NCBI RefSeq assembly: GCF_003589595.1
Contig: NW_020654748.1
Span: 3,797,941-3,861,940, forward strand
Length of the DNA stretch: 64,000 nucleotides
From: Hyposmocoma kahamanoa
Lineage: Eukaryota > Arthropoda > Insecta > Lepidoptera > Cosmopterigidae
Direction of reading: 5' to 3'
In this document: positions 1 to 9,120 of the stretch, piece after piece
How positions within the stretch are numbered: position 1 is the stretch's first letter
Layout: the number at the start of each line of letters is the position of its first letter
Made by a program: the position numbers and the translations under genes
The notes under the pieces: model-generated
Told to the model about the DNA's origin: nothing
Seen by the model: the letters and a program-made list of their open reading frames with translations, nothing else
Database searches by the model: none

Positions 1-76
1 ACATCGTTTTACACGTAGATTACTGTTTGTATATAGGAATTAGTTACCCTTTCTCACGTATATATATGATTCACAG

Positions 77-225
77 GAGCACAACCTCAGAAATCCAAGA
101 CTGCAAAGAATGTCAAGAAGAACTTGGGGAAAGGCAGGAAGAAAAGTTCCAACCAGAAGACTGACGTAGCCCAAACTCTGGAGGCCAACGGGCCCCACGA
201 TAAGAATAAGGTGAACGCCGAGTAA
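77..225 (+). CDS. C-terminal exon of an unidentified lysine-rich protein (partial)
   Basis: An AG acceptor at 75-76 is followed by an open frame (two bases completing a split codon, then codons from 79) to TAA at 223-225. The same frame is closed by TGA at 67-69, so the exon starts after the acceptor. It encodes about 48 residues rich in Lys, Asn and Gln, including KKNLGKGRKKSS and ending DKNKVNAE. This is a basic, probably disordered tail with no recognisable domain. Codon use is GC-richer than the surroundings, which supports coding. The upstream exons lie left of the window. I do not recognise the gene. Confidence 0.6.
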
Positions 226-3200
226 ATTATAACGATCGAACAGTACGACACACACAGGACATACACACGAGCTTTCCTCTCTTAGATTCGTCAACATCAG
301 CTGGAAGACGTCAACTGTTGAACTAAGCCTCCGCAAAAGCCTTTTGCTTCCTGCGGCTAACTCATCATACCATGGACCGATCTTTTAAACTTTAAAGACG
401 GCCTGAGGTTGAAGTGATTGTATACCATTTAGAATGTTTCCATTTCTGAAGATCAGGAATGGATTTCGCAAAAGTGTAATATTTGTCGTTTTTCGCTAAA
501 CATTCTCTTAATGGCAGATATATATACGTCTTCCAGTTCATGAGCGACAACCAAGAACCTTTCTTCCCTTGCATTAAATCAATAACGTATTTTAGGTGGC
601 GGAACCTAACCAAATACCTGAAAAGGAGCACATTGGTCAAGGTGACGCTCCGGTTTCTAACTAAACACTTTAGTTGTCGAAGGTAACTTCCTGTTTTTTG
701 TCCTTTAGTAGGTATTTCAATATACATTTTCTTTCATGATCTTAGCTTTAGAGTACTTTGTATATGTAGCAGTGTTGTATCAGTTGTAAAATTTATATAG
801 ATTAATTTTTGAGGAAAGCTTGCCACCCATTTATCGCCACATTTCTGTTGCTAGTGATATTTACACAGTTGTAAAAGTTGATCGTATCGACGTGGCATTT
901 CTATTTGTAACTAGTTGCATTTATTTGTGAGATATTAACTAGCATTTTGTCAATATCACTAATGACATATTCTTACGTATATCTGCGAAAACTCAAGTCT
1001 TGGGAATTGACATCTGTATAGTTTAAGCACGTATGTGCGAGGCTGCATAATAAGTTTTGTAAACAGAATAATAACTAAATCTTGGAATTAGATTTTGTTA
1101 TTATCTGTGTTAAGATTCGGTGGTTTACCGCCACGTGCCTGAAGATCGAAAAGACTTCCCAAATAAGAGACTGATTTTATATTGTTAATTGACACTAATT
1201 GATGTGTTCAATTGAATTGTTAAAGACAAGCGATAACGCGTTGAGGCACAAGTGTCTCGGTAATCCCCTAATGAGACAAGCAATAACCTCTTTGGATATT
1301 TTGTGATGTGCTATTGGTATTCAGAAAATATTTGTAAGCGATAAGTACGCACTTTCATAGCAATTAACAAAGTGGCCAAAGAGTCGGGTTCTGTTTTAAG
1401 AGACATTACAATAATGTCTCTATAAGGTTAGGAACCTAAAAGTACCCAATAACTTGACCAGTGATAATTAGAAGATATATATTAATAAATTAACATGTTG
1501 ATTGTTAAGTCAGTTTAATTGAAAAGTAAGATGACTTAGTAAATAATATGTTTTGTTTGCATATAAAGTACTGAGTCACCGTTATTTATTTACACATAGT
1601 ATATTTACAATTTACCAAATCGTTATTTTTATTTTTCGTTTTGGTTTGGCCTATTTAATCTATGGTCAAAGTATTGTTTGTCTATATGTTTAGGTTAGTG
1701 AGGACAGAAAATCAAAAAGTGGTAAAAAGTAGTAATATGACGTTATTGAATGACGTCACAGTTTTAGGGAACCGTACCTAAAAGGTACATCTGGTGGTTA
1801 CATAGGCTAAACCAAATATTTTCAGACTTGTTTTTGGGAATTCTTGATTAGGCATTATTGAGTGTGTGAGAATGTTAAATAATCAACATGTATTAATGTA
1901 CTTTTTATCATTCGCGAATTGTTTTCATATCGTGACGCTTTGCGAATGTTACAACGGCGTACATTCTTTATCATGTTATTTTAATTGAATCTACGATTAT
2001 GCTGACACGGTGCAGGGATTTATTAATGTATAACACGTCATAATCATAGACGGGGCGGTACTTTAGGTTAGAAAATGCATTTATTGAATGATCGTTGGTG
2101 CTTTGCAAATTTGTGGGACTGCCTGAAACGAGTCTGAAACTTATAGATTTAAGTCTAACGATAGACGTTTAATAAAACTGCAAGAACACTCGCATGTTGA
2201 CATTTCCTAATCCTATAGGGTATTATTTCGATAGGAAATCTTAGATTTATTAGTGATATATTTATATGCATTTTCGGGAACTCAACATTGCGATTGTTCT
2301 TCAACGTATATGTATTTTTGTAAATTTGTTATATTGTTATACTTAAATTTAGCTGGAATGACTAACAAGGATATTTGAGACAAAGTCTTACTAAGATACT
2401 CGATTGTTGATGATAACTGTCAAAATTATCAACATGTGATACATTCCATTCGATAACGCGAGCCATCAAATAATTGGACAGTTGATTTCAATCGGGAATG
2501 GAACTAAATGAAGACTTTACAATTTTTGGAACGCTTACTTGTACCCTGGCCAGAACATAGACAATGTGAATATGTTGCTACAATAACATAAGATTGATTT
2601 TAACAATCAGAATCACAGTACTTGAGTGCAGAGCACCAGTACAAGTGCAGCGCGGCAAAGTGCTGCACTGCATCAGGAGAATAATTGCCAAACAAAGTAT
2701 AATGCATCTGACTTCGTGACCGTCGGCGTCATTGCCGCGGCGACACAGGCGCTCGGCCTGCCGCGATCGCGAGGCCCTCTGTGGTCCTCCTTCGCAAGTG
2801 TATTCGCTAGCTGTCGCTTTCGGCGACACACACTTTATATTATACATTTAAACACTTATATATTATTGCTTGCTTATTAATAAACACAAAATGTAGCGTT
2901 TAGAATTTTAACTTCGAATGTATTTTGATTTGTTTAAGAATTATGTGTAACAACAAAAAAAGCATGTTAATTAGAGGGATTTATTGGATGTAATACCTAC
3001 ATTTATATCCGACGGTTCGTAACTAAAAGACACAGACTTACAGTGGCTGCCAGCTATCTCATGGAAGGATCAGTAATGACATCAATTTTAAACTTGTGTC
3101 TTTTACGTTAGACCGTTATTTCTTTCTGCTTAAATATACTTTGTCACATATTTTAAAATGTAACATTAGTGGTGTTTCAAAGAAGGATGTAGATTTTATT

Positions 3201-3560
3201 TTTCTCTTTTAAACCCATTATTCACTATAGTTTTAGATTGTTCAACAATATGATACCTTACTACAATTTATAAACTTGTTTGCTGACAATGGTCATTAAA
3301 ATAAATATTGTCAACATAATGTAATCAAAATATATTAGACTTTGTCATGTAATACATACATAACATTTTTTCGTAATTGAAGTAGCGAACATGGAACTTG
3401 GCTTTTTTGAAAACACTTATAACTTAAGTACGTAAAACTGCAGTGTGAAATTTAAAATGTTCATTACTATTTTAGTTTATGAACACAGAAATATTGGACG
3501 ATATTAAATTGTAGAGTTGTATTTGTCTTCAAATAAAATGTTCCATCATAATAAGAAGCG
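226..3560 (+). other. Long AT-rich stretch, probably 3' UTR of the first gene then intergenic
   Basis: No convincing coding frame occurs here. AATAAA-like signals lie near 2172, 2879 and 3533, so the 3' end of the 77-225 gene cannot be fixed; a long 3' UTR is possible. A GC-rich island at about 2625-2830 contains short inverted words (GTGCAGCG/TGCTGCAC) and is open in both directions only by chance. The rest is low-complexity AT-rich sequence. Confidence 0.4.
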
Positions 3561-3640
3561 TTTTACTGATTAGTGATATCCTGCACACTAATTTTGTGGA
3601 AGAGCGTAGTCGAGTTGAGCTTTAATTTTTTTTATAAAAT

Positions 3641-3859
3641 TTAGTCTTCAAGCCCCAAGCGTCGATGCACTTCAGTCACAGTAGTCTCCTCCATATTAGC
3701 AATATGCTGAATCACCACCTGTGTGGCGTCTTTTATCTCGTTGTATCGGTGCAGCAACTCAAGTGAAATCTTTTTATCGTTCGCGATCATTCCGTCTAGC
3801 TTCTGTTCTAATTCTGTTAGTTTATTGTAAGCACTTTTCTTATTATTTGAATTCGACAT
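3641..3859 (-). CDS. Swi5: DNA repair protein SWI5 homolog
   Basis: This is a 72-residue protein. A predicted coiled coil (about 10-35, KLTELEQKLDGMI) is followed by the SWI5 signature around 37-72: ELLHRYNEIKDATQ, then VHRRLGLED at the very C terminus. SWI5 pairs with SFR1 and assists RAD51/DMC1 strand exchange in homologous recombination; the length fits the conserved core of animal SWI5. The ATG at 3859 follows directly on a good splice acceptor (TTTCTTTGCAG, minus strand). The coding exon is therefore probably complete, with a noncoding exon upstream, although an extra upstream coding exon cannot be excluded. A possible ATTAAA signal lies at 3621-3626 on the minus strand. Confidence 0.8.
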   Translation of the reverse strand: MSNSNNKKSAYNKLTELEQKLDGMIANDKKISLELLHRYNEIKDATQVVIQHIANMEETTVTEVHRRLGLED

Positions 3860-4013
3860 CTGCAAAGAAAATACTATTGGCATGTACTTATGCATTTATT
3901 ACCGTCATCACGTATAGGTACGTACATACATACAAAATAAGACATGAGATTGTTGCGACTCGATCGTAGTTGTTGCGTCTTGTTTTAATTGAAAAAATAA
4001 GTTGTGAGGCTCA

Positions 4014-4020
4014 ACTTACA
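4014..4020 (-). other. Candidate splice donor of a noncoding SWI5 first exon
   Basis: On the minus strand the sequence reads CCGCAAT|GTAAGT. Joined to the acceptor at 3860 it would give a 160-bp intron in the 5' UTR. No in-frame ATG lies in the short upstream stretch. The proposed exon abuts a repeat element, so this is tentative. Confidence 0.3.
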
Positions 4021-4242
4021 TTGCGGCGGAACGGAAAAGATGTTAAATTAACGATTGATTAATTGTTACTTGCGAGAACGGCCTATAATAATTAATTAAT
4101 TGTTAAAAGCGGTTCTCACAACTAACAATTAATCAATCGTTAATCGCGTATATCGACAATTAACAATTAATCAATATTCAATCTATTCAATGTTTTTGAT
4201 TAACAATTGAAACTGACAATTATGATAAATTTATAGGGCATA

Positions 4243-4433
4243 TGGGTGGGTGAGTGAGTGAGTGGGTGTGTGGGTGAGTGAGTGAGTGGGTAAGTACGTG
4301 GCAGTGGGTGAGGAGGTAGGTTAGGGGTTAAGTGCGGTGGTGGGTGAGCGGGTGACTAACCCCTTAACCCACCTCCTAACGCAAGTCCCTATCTCACCAC
4401 CTAACCTACCCCCTCATCCACCCACTCACTCAA
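4243..4433. repeat. Minisatellite with inverted halves (GGGTGAGTGAGTG type)
   Basis: The first half (4243-4355) is built of GTGGGTGAGTGA-like units. The second half (4356-4433) is roughly its reverse complement (CACCCACTCACTC), so the array could fold back on itself. Confidence 0.7.
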
Positions 4434-4510
4434 AATCGTGCACGCCATCTTGGATTTAGAAATCAGTGCCATATTCGTATTGACATTTTATTAGGTAGTT
4501 TCGGATTTAA

Positions 4511-4558
4511 TTGTTAGTAGCAATTGTTTCTTACTTGTTAGTAGCAATTGTTTCTTAG
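4511..4558. repeat. 24-bp tandem duplication
   Basis: Two adjacent copies of a 24-bp unit starting TTGTTAGTAGCAATTG differ only at the last base. They lie inside the AT-rich element. Confidence 0.85.
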
Positions 4559-4668
4559 AACAATTAAAAAAAAATTGCAATTAAAATCAATTGCAACGTC
4601 GCAATTAATTTTAATTGCAATTGATTTTGTAGTCTGATTGAAATTTAATTGATTGACGCCCAACAGTG

Positions 4669-5270
4669 AATACCGTTCCGTACCGAACCGTTCTTCTCAT
4701 GTGAATGATCTAGACTGAACAGCTATTACAGGCTCAAAGCGTAATGATGGGAATCTTACGAATGCAAGAGCAGCTCGCGATTACGCGCGCAGCGAGGCGA
4801 ATTTCGCATTCGTTCTGCCGCAATGTAAATTTCAGTTCTCTCCTAGCGGATTTTCGGTGGAAATGGTCTGAATTGACGGAGATTGTCGAAGCGAGAATTG
4901 AAAAAATATTTGTTGATGTCATATTGAACCGTTATTGCTGCCTACATAGAGTATTACACTTTGCAACGGAAGCATGATTTCTCGCGCGAGCTCGCGAGTG
5001 CCCGTACGATTTCGCGAAAGCTATTAATATCAATCGCGAGATTGTGGGGTACATAGGATTTGAGATTTAAAAATTACTTTAGACCCTTTATCTCTAAACG
5101 AACTGAACAGTACTGAATTTTCACTATCCACAGTCACGGCGAGAGATCATGATGGCTCGCCCGAGCTTTTAATGGACATTTTTGGTGGAAATAAGCCGGC
5201 GAGTTTTCAATTCTCGCCTCGTTTCGTCTCGTGTCGGCGGTAAAAAACTACCTTGATAGTGGAATAACTT
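4669..5270. other. Intergenic, probably degenerate repeat; no gene seen
   Basis: Short CG-containing words recur (CTCGCG, GCGAG, TTCGCG), and two related segments (about 4740-4910 and 5130-5250) share pieces such as TTTTCGGTGGAAAT/TTTTTGGTGGAAAT. Frames open on both strands reflect this composition, not a gene. Confidence 0.4.
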
Positions 5271-5317
5271 TTATAATAATTGAAGGGTTGTATTAAAAAG
5301 ACAAATTTTTTTGACAC

Positions 5318-5323
5318 TTTATT
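5318..5323 (-). terminator. Polyadenylation signal AATAAA for GPN2
   Basis: TTTATT on the + strand gives AATAAA on the minus strand, about 140 bp past the GPN2 stop, followed by a T-rich run in transcript sense. Confidence 0.55.
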
Positions 5324-5463
5324 AATTAATATCAATAGTAGAAGTACATATTACATTGTAATGACATTACGACAGTCTAATCTACTGGACATTATTACAT
5401 GGACAATGCAATGCAACTATGACATAAATAATACATCAAGTTATGTAATTGAACAAGTAATCA

Positions 5464-6387
5464 TCAAAATTCATCAAGCATACTTTTGTTTGGGTCTTCA
5501 ACCCCCATGGCGCAAGCCAACATGCTGTTTATATGTCTACCTTCTTCCGATTTAAACACATAACCATTCGCTTTATCTATTAGGTTCTTTACATTTATCA
5601 AACTTTCTTCTTTTAATATGTTTACAAGTTGAAAGGAAACCAGACTGTAATCTTCAATAATGGATACAAATGCTGAATTTAATTTTTTATACTTATTCAT
5701 AAAGTTATCACTATCTAAGCAGTCCAGTAAGTAGTTAAGATCTAACACATCTGTATAAAAATCAATCCCAAACTGTAGTTTGTCCATGTGTTTCTTAAGC
5801 AAATCAACTTTAGTCAATAAATTAATATGTGGCAAGCCTATCTTTAGCATGGCGCTCAATGAGAGCATTAAGGCTGCTATAAACTTCCCTGCATCTGAGC
5901 AATGATGAGAATCAATTAAGTGAACAACACAAAGTTGAAAGTGAGCTTCGTTTGCTAACTTTGCAACAATGTTGGTTAAGCTCTCATGATGGCAATAAAG
6001 CTCTACTTGACCAGGGAGGTCAAAGATGTAATTTGTTGAATTGTCTTCATTTAATTGGTCCAATAGCCAGTCATAATTTTTTTCCAAATATTCCATACAA
6101 TACAATAAAGCACCATTTGGGCCAAGTTTATACTGGTCCATTACCTCTTCCAATACAATTAGATTTCTGATGTCAATGTCTGGTTCGTATGACATCAAAT
6201 CATTTGCTGGATCCAAGTTTACTATAACAACCTTCCTTCCTAACTTCTTAAGTACTCCAGCCATAGCACCACAATAGGTGGTTTTCCCAGCACCAGGGGG
6301 TCCAAGTACCAATTGGCCATAGTACTTTTGAACAGATTTAAATTTTTTGTTCAGTGTCGGGTTTGTCATTCTCTTGGTTAGATCCAT
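5464..6387 (-). CDS. GPN2: GPN-loop GTPase 2
   Basis: The 307-residue protein has the whole family pattern: P-loop GPPGAGKTT at 29-37, NLDPAN at 57-62, the defining GPN insertion in LGPNG at about 88-92, DLPGQVEL at 123-130, HLIDSHHC at 156-163 and the guanine-specificity motif TKVD at 192-195. Length matches animal GPN2 (about 310). GPN GTPases act in assembly and nuclear import of RNA polymerase II. No intron is seen. Two possible starts exist, Met1 and Met7; Met1 has the better context (G at -3 and +4). The first 50 bases overlap, in another frame, the end of the PSMG3-like ORF. A pyrimidine-rich acceptor (CCCCTCCCCAACAG) ends at 6408, just upstream of the ATG, and may give GPN2 its own spliced mRNA. 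Confidence 0.93.
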   Translation of the reverse strand: MDLTKRMTNPTLNKKFKSVQKYYGQLVLGPPGAGKTTYCGAMAGVLKKLGRKVVIVNLDPANDLMSYEPDIDIRNLIVLEEVMDQYKLGPNGALLYCMEYLEKNYDWLLDQLNEDNSTNYIFDLPGQVELYCHHESLTNIVAKLANEAHFQLCVVHLIDSHHCSDAGKFIAALMLSLSAMLKIGLPHINLLTKVDLLKKHMDKLQFGIDFYTDVLDLNYLLDCLDSDNFMNKYKKLNSAFVSIIEDYSLVSFQLVNILKEESLINVKNLIDKANGYVFKSEEGRHINSMLACAMGVEDPNKSMLDEF

Positions 6388-6931
6388 TGCTTTTTTTCAC
6401 CCAGAAACTGTTGGGGAGGGGATTTCTGAGGTCTACACCACAAGGGTTGTCTGGGTCGTAATCCCGGTACTCGCTTTCATAGTGTTCTTCATAAAACTCG
6501 TGATGTATGAGTTCAACTAAAAGGGTCTTCAACGCTTTTAACATAGGAGCATTGTAGGAATGAAGGTTGAGAAAGAGGATAATGGGTTTGTCAATTGGAA
6601 TGATTTCGCCAATATACCGTGCTGCTGCAAACTGTTCTTCTCCTGCAGCACCAAAAACAACTCTTGTAGAATAAATGGCTTGTTTTCCTTGAAGATCATT
6701 AACAAAATTTCGCCTGACAAGAAACACAGTGCCAAGTTTGGGGTATTGAGATATTATAACCATAAATTTATCAGCATAGTCAGTCATTATGACCTCTGTG
6801 TGTGCATTTTCAATATCTAAAGCGACTGATCTAAACAGTGTTTTGCCAATAACCTGGTGAAGTATGCCTACATCAATAACTTTCTGCTCTTCTTTGATCT
6901 CGAGATCACCAATAGGCAATGTCTCTTCCAT
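6338..6931 (-). CDS. PSMG3-like proteasome assembly chaperone
   Basis: The product is 197 residues from MEETLPIGDL. Residues about 28-125 follow the pattern of proteasome assembly chaperone 3: a strand with VIMTDYADKFMVII, then QYPKLGTVF, STRVVFG, and a final helix LKALKTLLVELI. The acidic C-terminal tail (about 130-197, YESEYRDYDPDNP) is longer than in the vertebrate protein. PSMG3 helps build the 20S alpha ring. The start at 6931 was chosen because a splice acceptor (TATCTCTTTTAG) lies 14 bases upstream and the context is good (GAG ATG G); a further in-frame ATG at 6985 would be intronic. The last 50 bases overlap GPN2. Confidence 0.6.
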   Translation of the reverse strand: MEETLPIGDLEIKEEQKVIDVGILHQVIGKTLFRSVALDIENAHTEVIMTDYADKFMVIISQYPKLGTVFLVRRNFVNDLQGKQAIYSTRVVFGAAGEEQFAAARYIGEIIPIDKPIILFLNLHSYNAPMLKALKTLLVELIHHEFYEEHYESEYRDYDPDNPCGVDLRNPLPNSFWVKKSNGSNQENDKPDTEQKI

Positions 6932-7238
6932 CTCGAATAGATAATCTAAAAGAGATAAAGACTTGAATAAGATGTATATGAACACAACATTTAAAGGTAC
7001 TGAAATCTAAGTGAGCACATTACAGAGGACACAAAGCTGCAGCTGAGATAAATGAAATCTGGACACAGATCAGGCCCTATGATGGCTTTTCTTATAAGAC
7101 AATGGTATAATAATTGGTTTTTACCGAAAGGTACTATGGTACGCCACAAACCAAAAGTTTTATATGAACCCAAATTTTTGTTAAGAGTGACATACATTAA
7201 ATGTTAATTTTATCAAAAAATGGACGTAGGAAACATAC

Positions 7239-7330
7239 CTTAGCTCTTTGAAGTACTAGATTCTCCGATTTTGCGTCGTCAGTATAAAGATTCCTCGATG
7301 ACTTTCCAAACGTTACGTTGACCTGTTAAT
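7239..7330 (-). promoter_or_regulatory. Candidate noncoding first exon and promoter area of PSMG3-like/GPN2
   Basis: The minus strand carries a donor GCTAAG|GTATGT with the exon ending at 7239. It pairs well with the acceptor at 6946-6947, giving an intron of about 290 bp. The exon has no ATG, so it would be 5' UTR. The exact transcription start is not visible. Confidence 0.4.
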
Positions 7331-7737
7331 CAATAGTTAGATACAACAGATATGCGCCTTCAAGTGCACGCAGGTATAACTCAGCGCATGGCAAATTCGC
7401 CAAATAGGTAAACGATGGCATACAAATGTATCTCTACGAAATGTATGTACTTTTTTTATGATTACTTGTAAGTAATTTATTATGAGTAACACAACCACAA
7501 AATGAAGATGAACGAAATGGCAATCATCATAGACAAATGGATATAACCACATCAAAGACACTAGAAATTAGAGTACTCTTTTATTCGGTGAAATAAAGAA
7601 AGAATGGAAAATTAACGATGGGCGAGTCGAGTTATTTAACTCGAGTTACTCCAGTAACGAGTCAATTCGTAACTCGAGGTATGTACAGTCAAGAGCACGT
7701 CGAGCTTGACACTTTGTACAGTCAAGCTCGACACTTT

Positions 7738-7845
7738 GTACACACGCCAGCACATCAAGCTACACATTGATGTATCTTGTTCCGTTGCACTGGAGGCGAT
7801 TTTCGAACAAAAATGTGTAGTTGTCCGTACTGTACTTAGGATCGT
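7738..7845. repeat. Dispersed repeat shared with SCOT intron 1
   Basis: It contains ACACGCCAGCACATCA and GGCGATTTTCGAACAAAAA. Both reappear reverse-complemented at 43048-43128. Confidence 0.6.
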
Positions 7846-8743
7846 TTTTTTTATTAATAGTTTTGGCCTGGATACAAGTCCCTTGAGCCATATCTTCGTT
7901 TAATTATCGGGATCCTCAGTAATATTCGCCATTGTAATTCTCAATTCTAATAGATTATGTTCTCACTTTGTCTTAAAAAACTTAGTTCACTTATTTGGCT
8001 TTATTACATAGTCTTTTAAGCGGCGGGAGTTAATATTTATGTTTTACTTTCACTTAAATCACATTATTCTATCACTTTGAACAATAACTTTGAATTCGTA
8101 ATTAGTGGAATTTTCAGGATAAAGTCTTTTGTAATTTAATTTAAAATAAGGAATTTAATCGTAACTTTCTTCATCACTACTTCTTTCTTCGTTTTTCTTC
8201 ATAATATACTTAAAAAAAAATAATCTTTGTAAAAACTATACTCGTAACATCAACAATCCGCAATTTTTTTCCTTTGAACCGTTCTTATCGTAAGTGGCAT
8301 AGAGTTGGACTTAAGTCTTAAGTGTCAAGCTTGACGTGCTCTTGACCCAGTACTTTGAACTTAGAGGATGGAAAAAAATAAAAGACTTAGAACCGTTCTT
8401 ATCATAAGCGGCATAGAGTTAGATTTAAATCTTAAGTTTCAAGTTTGACGTGCACTTGACCCTGTACTTGTTTTTGAACTCGAGCTAGCTCGGTTCGGTA
8501 ATAGAGCTGAATACTTCATTCGTACAGTCGGTTCAAATCGATTCAGTAACCTTCGGAGTACGTTCAAGTCGCGATCGGCCCACCGATCGTGCCCAACTTG
8601 GTTAATCGTTGGTTTGAGTTCACATGAATATACATCGCATCTCTCTCGCTACTCGTGACTCGCGATTGCTCTGTCAGACATCGAATCGAGTGAACTCGAG
8701 TCAGCAATCACGTCAACTCTATATATCCCGATAATTAAACAAA

Positions 8744-8842
8744 GAACTCTACTTAATGCTCAAGTCAGGACTTGAGTATGATTTCTAGTGCTTGAAATCA
8801 TACCCAATCCTGACTTGAGCATTGAGTTCTGGAATACGACCC
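8744..8842. mobile_element. MITE, GGGTCGTATTCCAGAA family (short copy)
   Basis: Long inverted arms read ACTCTACTTAATGCTCAAG at the left and TTGAGCATTGAGTTCTGG at the right, ending in ATACGACCC. The left terminus is lost. The internal part is shorter than in the copies at 18989, 20397 and 22131. Confidence 0.75.
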
Positions 8843-8956
8843 TCAAAGTATTTGTATCCAAGCTCTTAATTAAAAAAAAACCTTGCAATTTTTTTAAATT
8901 ATTTCTTTTTTTAAATTTATTTCAGATGTCTTTCAGTCCAAATATTGGAGTCATAA

Positions 8957-9086
8957 TGTCATAATATTAACTCTTTAGTTTCTAATGTCTATTTTGAACT
9001 TTACATTTGATAGTCTTTTAGTTCATTGTTGTCAAATATTTTTGTGGAATAAAACCGTTATTCTAAAGGTTTTATCTTATTTATCA
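8957..9086 (+). repeat. 5' LTR (130 bp)
   Basis: It starts TGTCATAATATT and ends TTATTTATCA. It is identical over its full length to 12705-12834 and carries AATAAA at 9048-9053. A TTCATTG initiator-like word lies near 9022-9028. Confidence 0.95.
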
Positions 9087-9120
9087 ATTTATTCCACAAA
9101 ATGTTATCAGAATAAATAAA
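9087..9120 (+). other. Leader with 14-nt complementarity to the LTR; candidate self-primer binding site
   Basis: Only 34 bases separate the LTR from the ATG. Positions 9088-9101 (TTTATTCCACAAAA) are the exact reverse complement of LTR positions 9040-9053 (TTTTGTGGAATAAA). A tRNA primer site would be expected to start with TGG here and does not. Tf1-type elements prime from their own RNA; a similar mode is inferred here, not shown. Confidence 0.5.

Larger units (their letters stand above)
4041..4668. repeat. AT-rich dispersed element with a GT/CA minisatellite core (copy 1)
   Basis: The flanks are dense in TTAATTG/CAATTAA words (4041-4230 and 4560-4650), and the right end reads GCCCAACAGTG. 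The core (4243-4433) is simple repeat. The flanks match, in reverse orientation, those around the GC-rich array at 60346-60868; both copies share the run ACAATTATGATAAATTTATA just before the core. The CAGTGTTGGGC-like terminus resembles hAT-type ends. The left terminus of this copy is not visible. Confidence 0.55.
7340..8951. other. Intergenic stretch made of MITE fragments
   Basis: No gene was recognised. 7686-7745, 8282-8348 and 8388-8466 carry pieces of the CAGTCAAGAGCACGTC/GTGTCAAGCTTGACGTGC family. 7738-7845 matches 43048-43128 in reverse. 8744-8842 is a MITE listed separately. Short CTCGAG-rich runs at 7620-7680 and 8475-8710 look like degenerate palindromic repeat. Confidence 0.5.

Noticed and set aside
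2578..2880. Open frames on both strands in the GC-rich island
   Set aside because: No splice sites, domain or conservation cue; likely 3' UTR or repeat.
4243..4433. Telomere-like TTAGGG word in the minisatellite
   Set aside because: It occurs once (GGTTAGGGG). The array unit is GTGGGTGAGTGA, not the insect TTAGG repeat.
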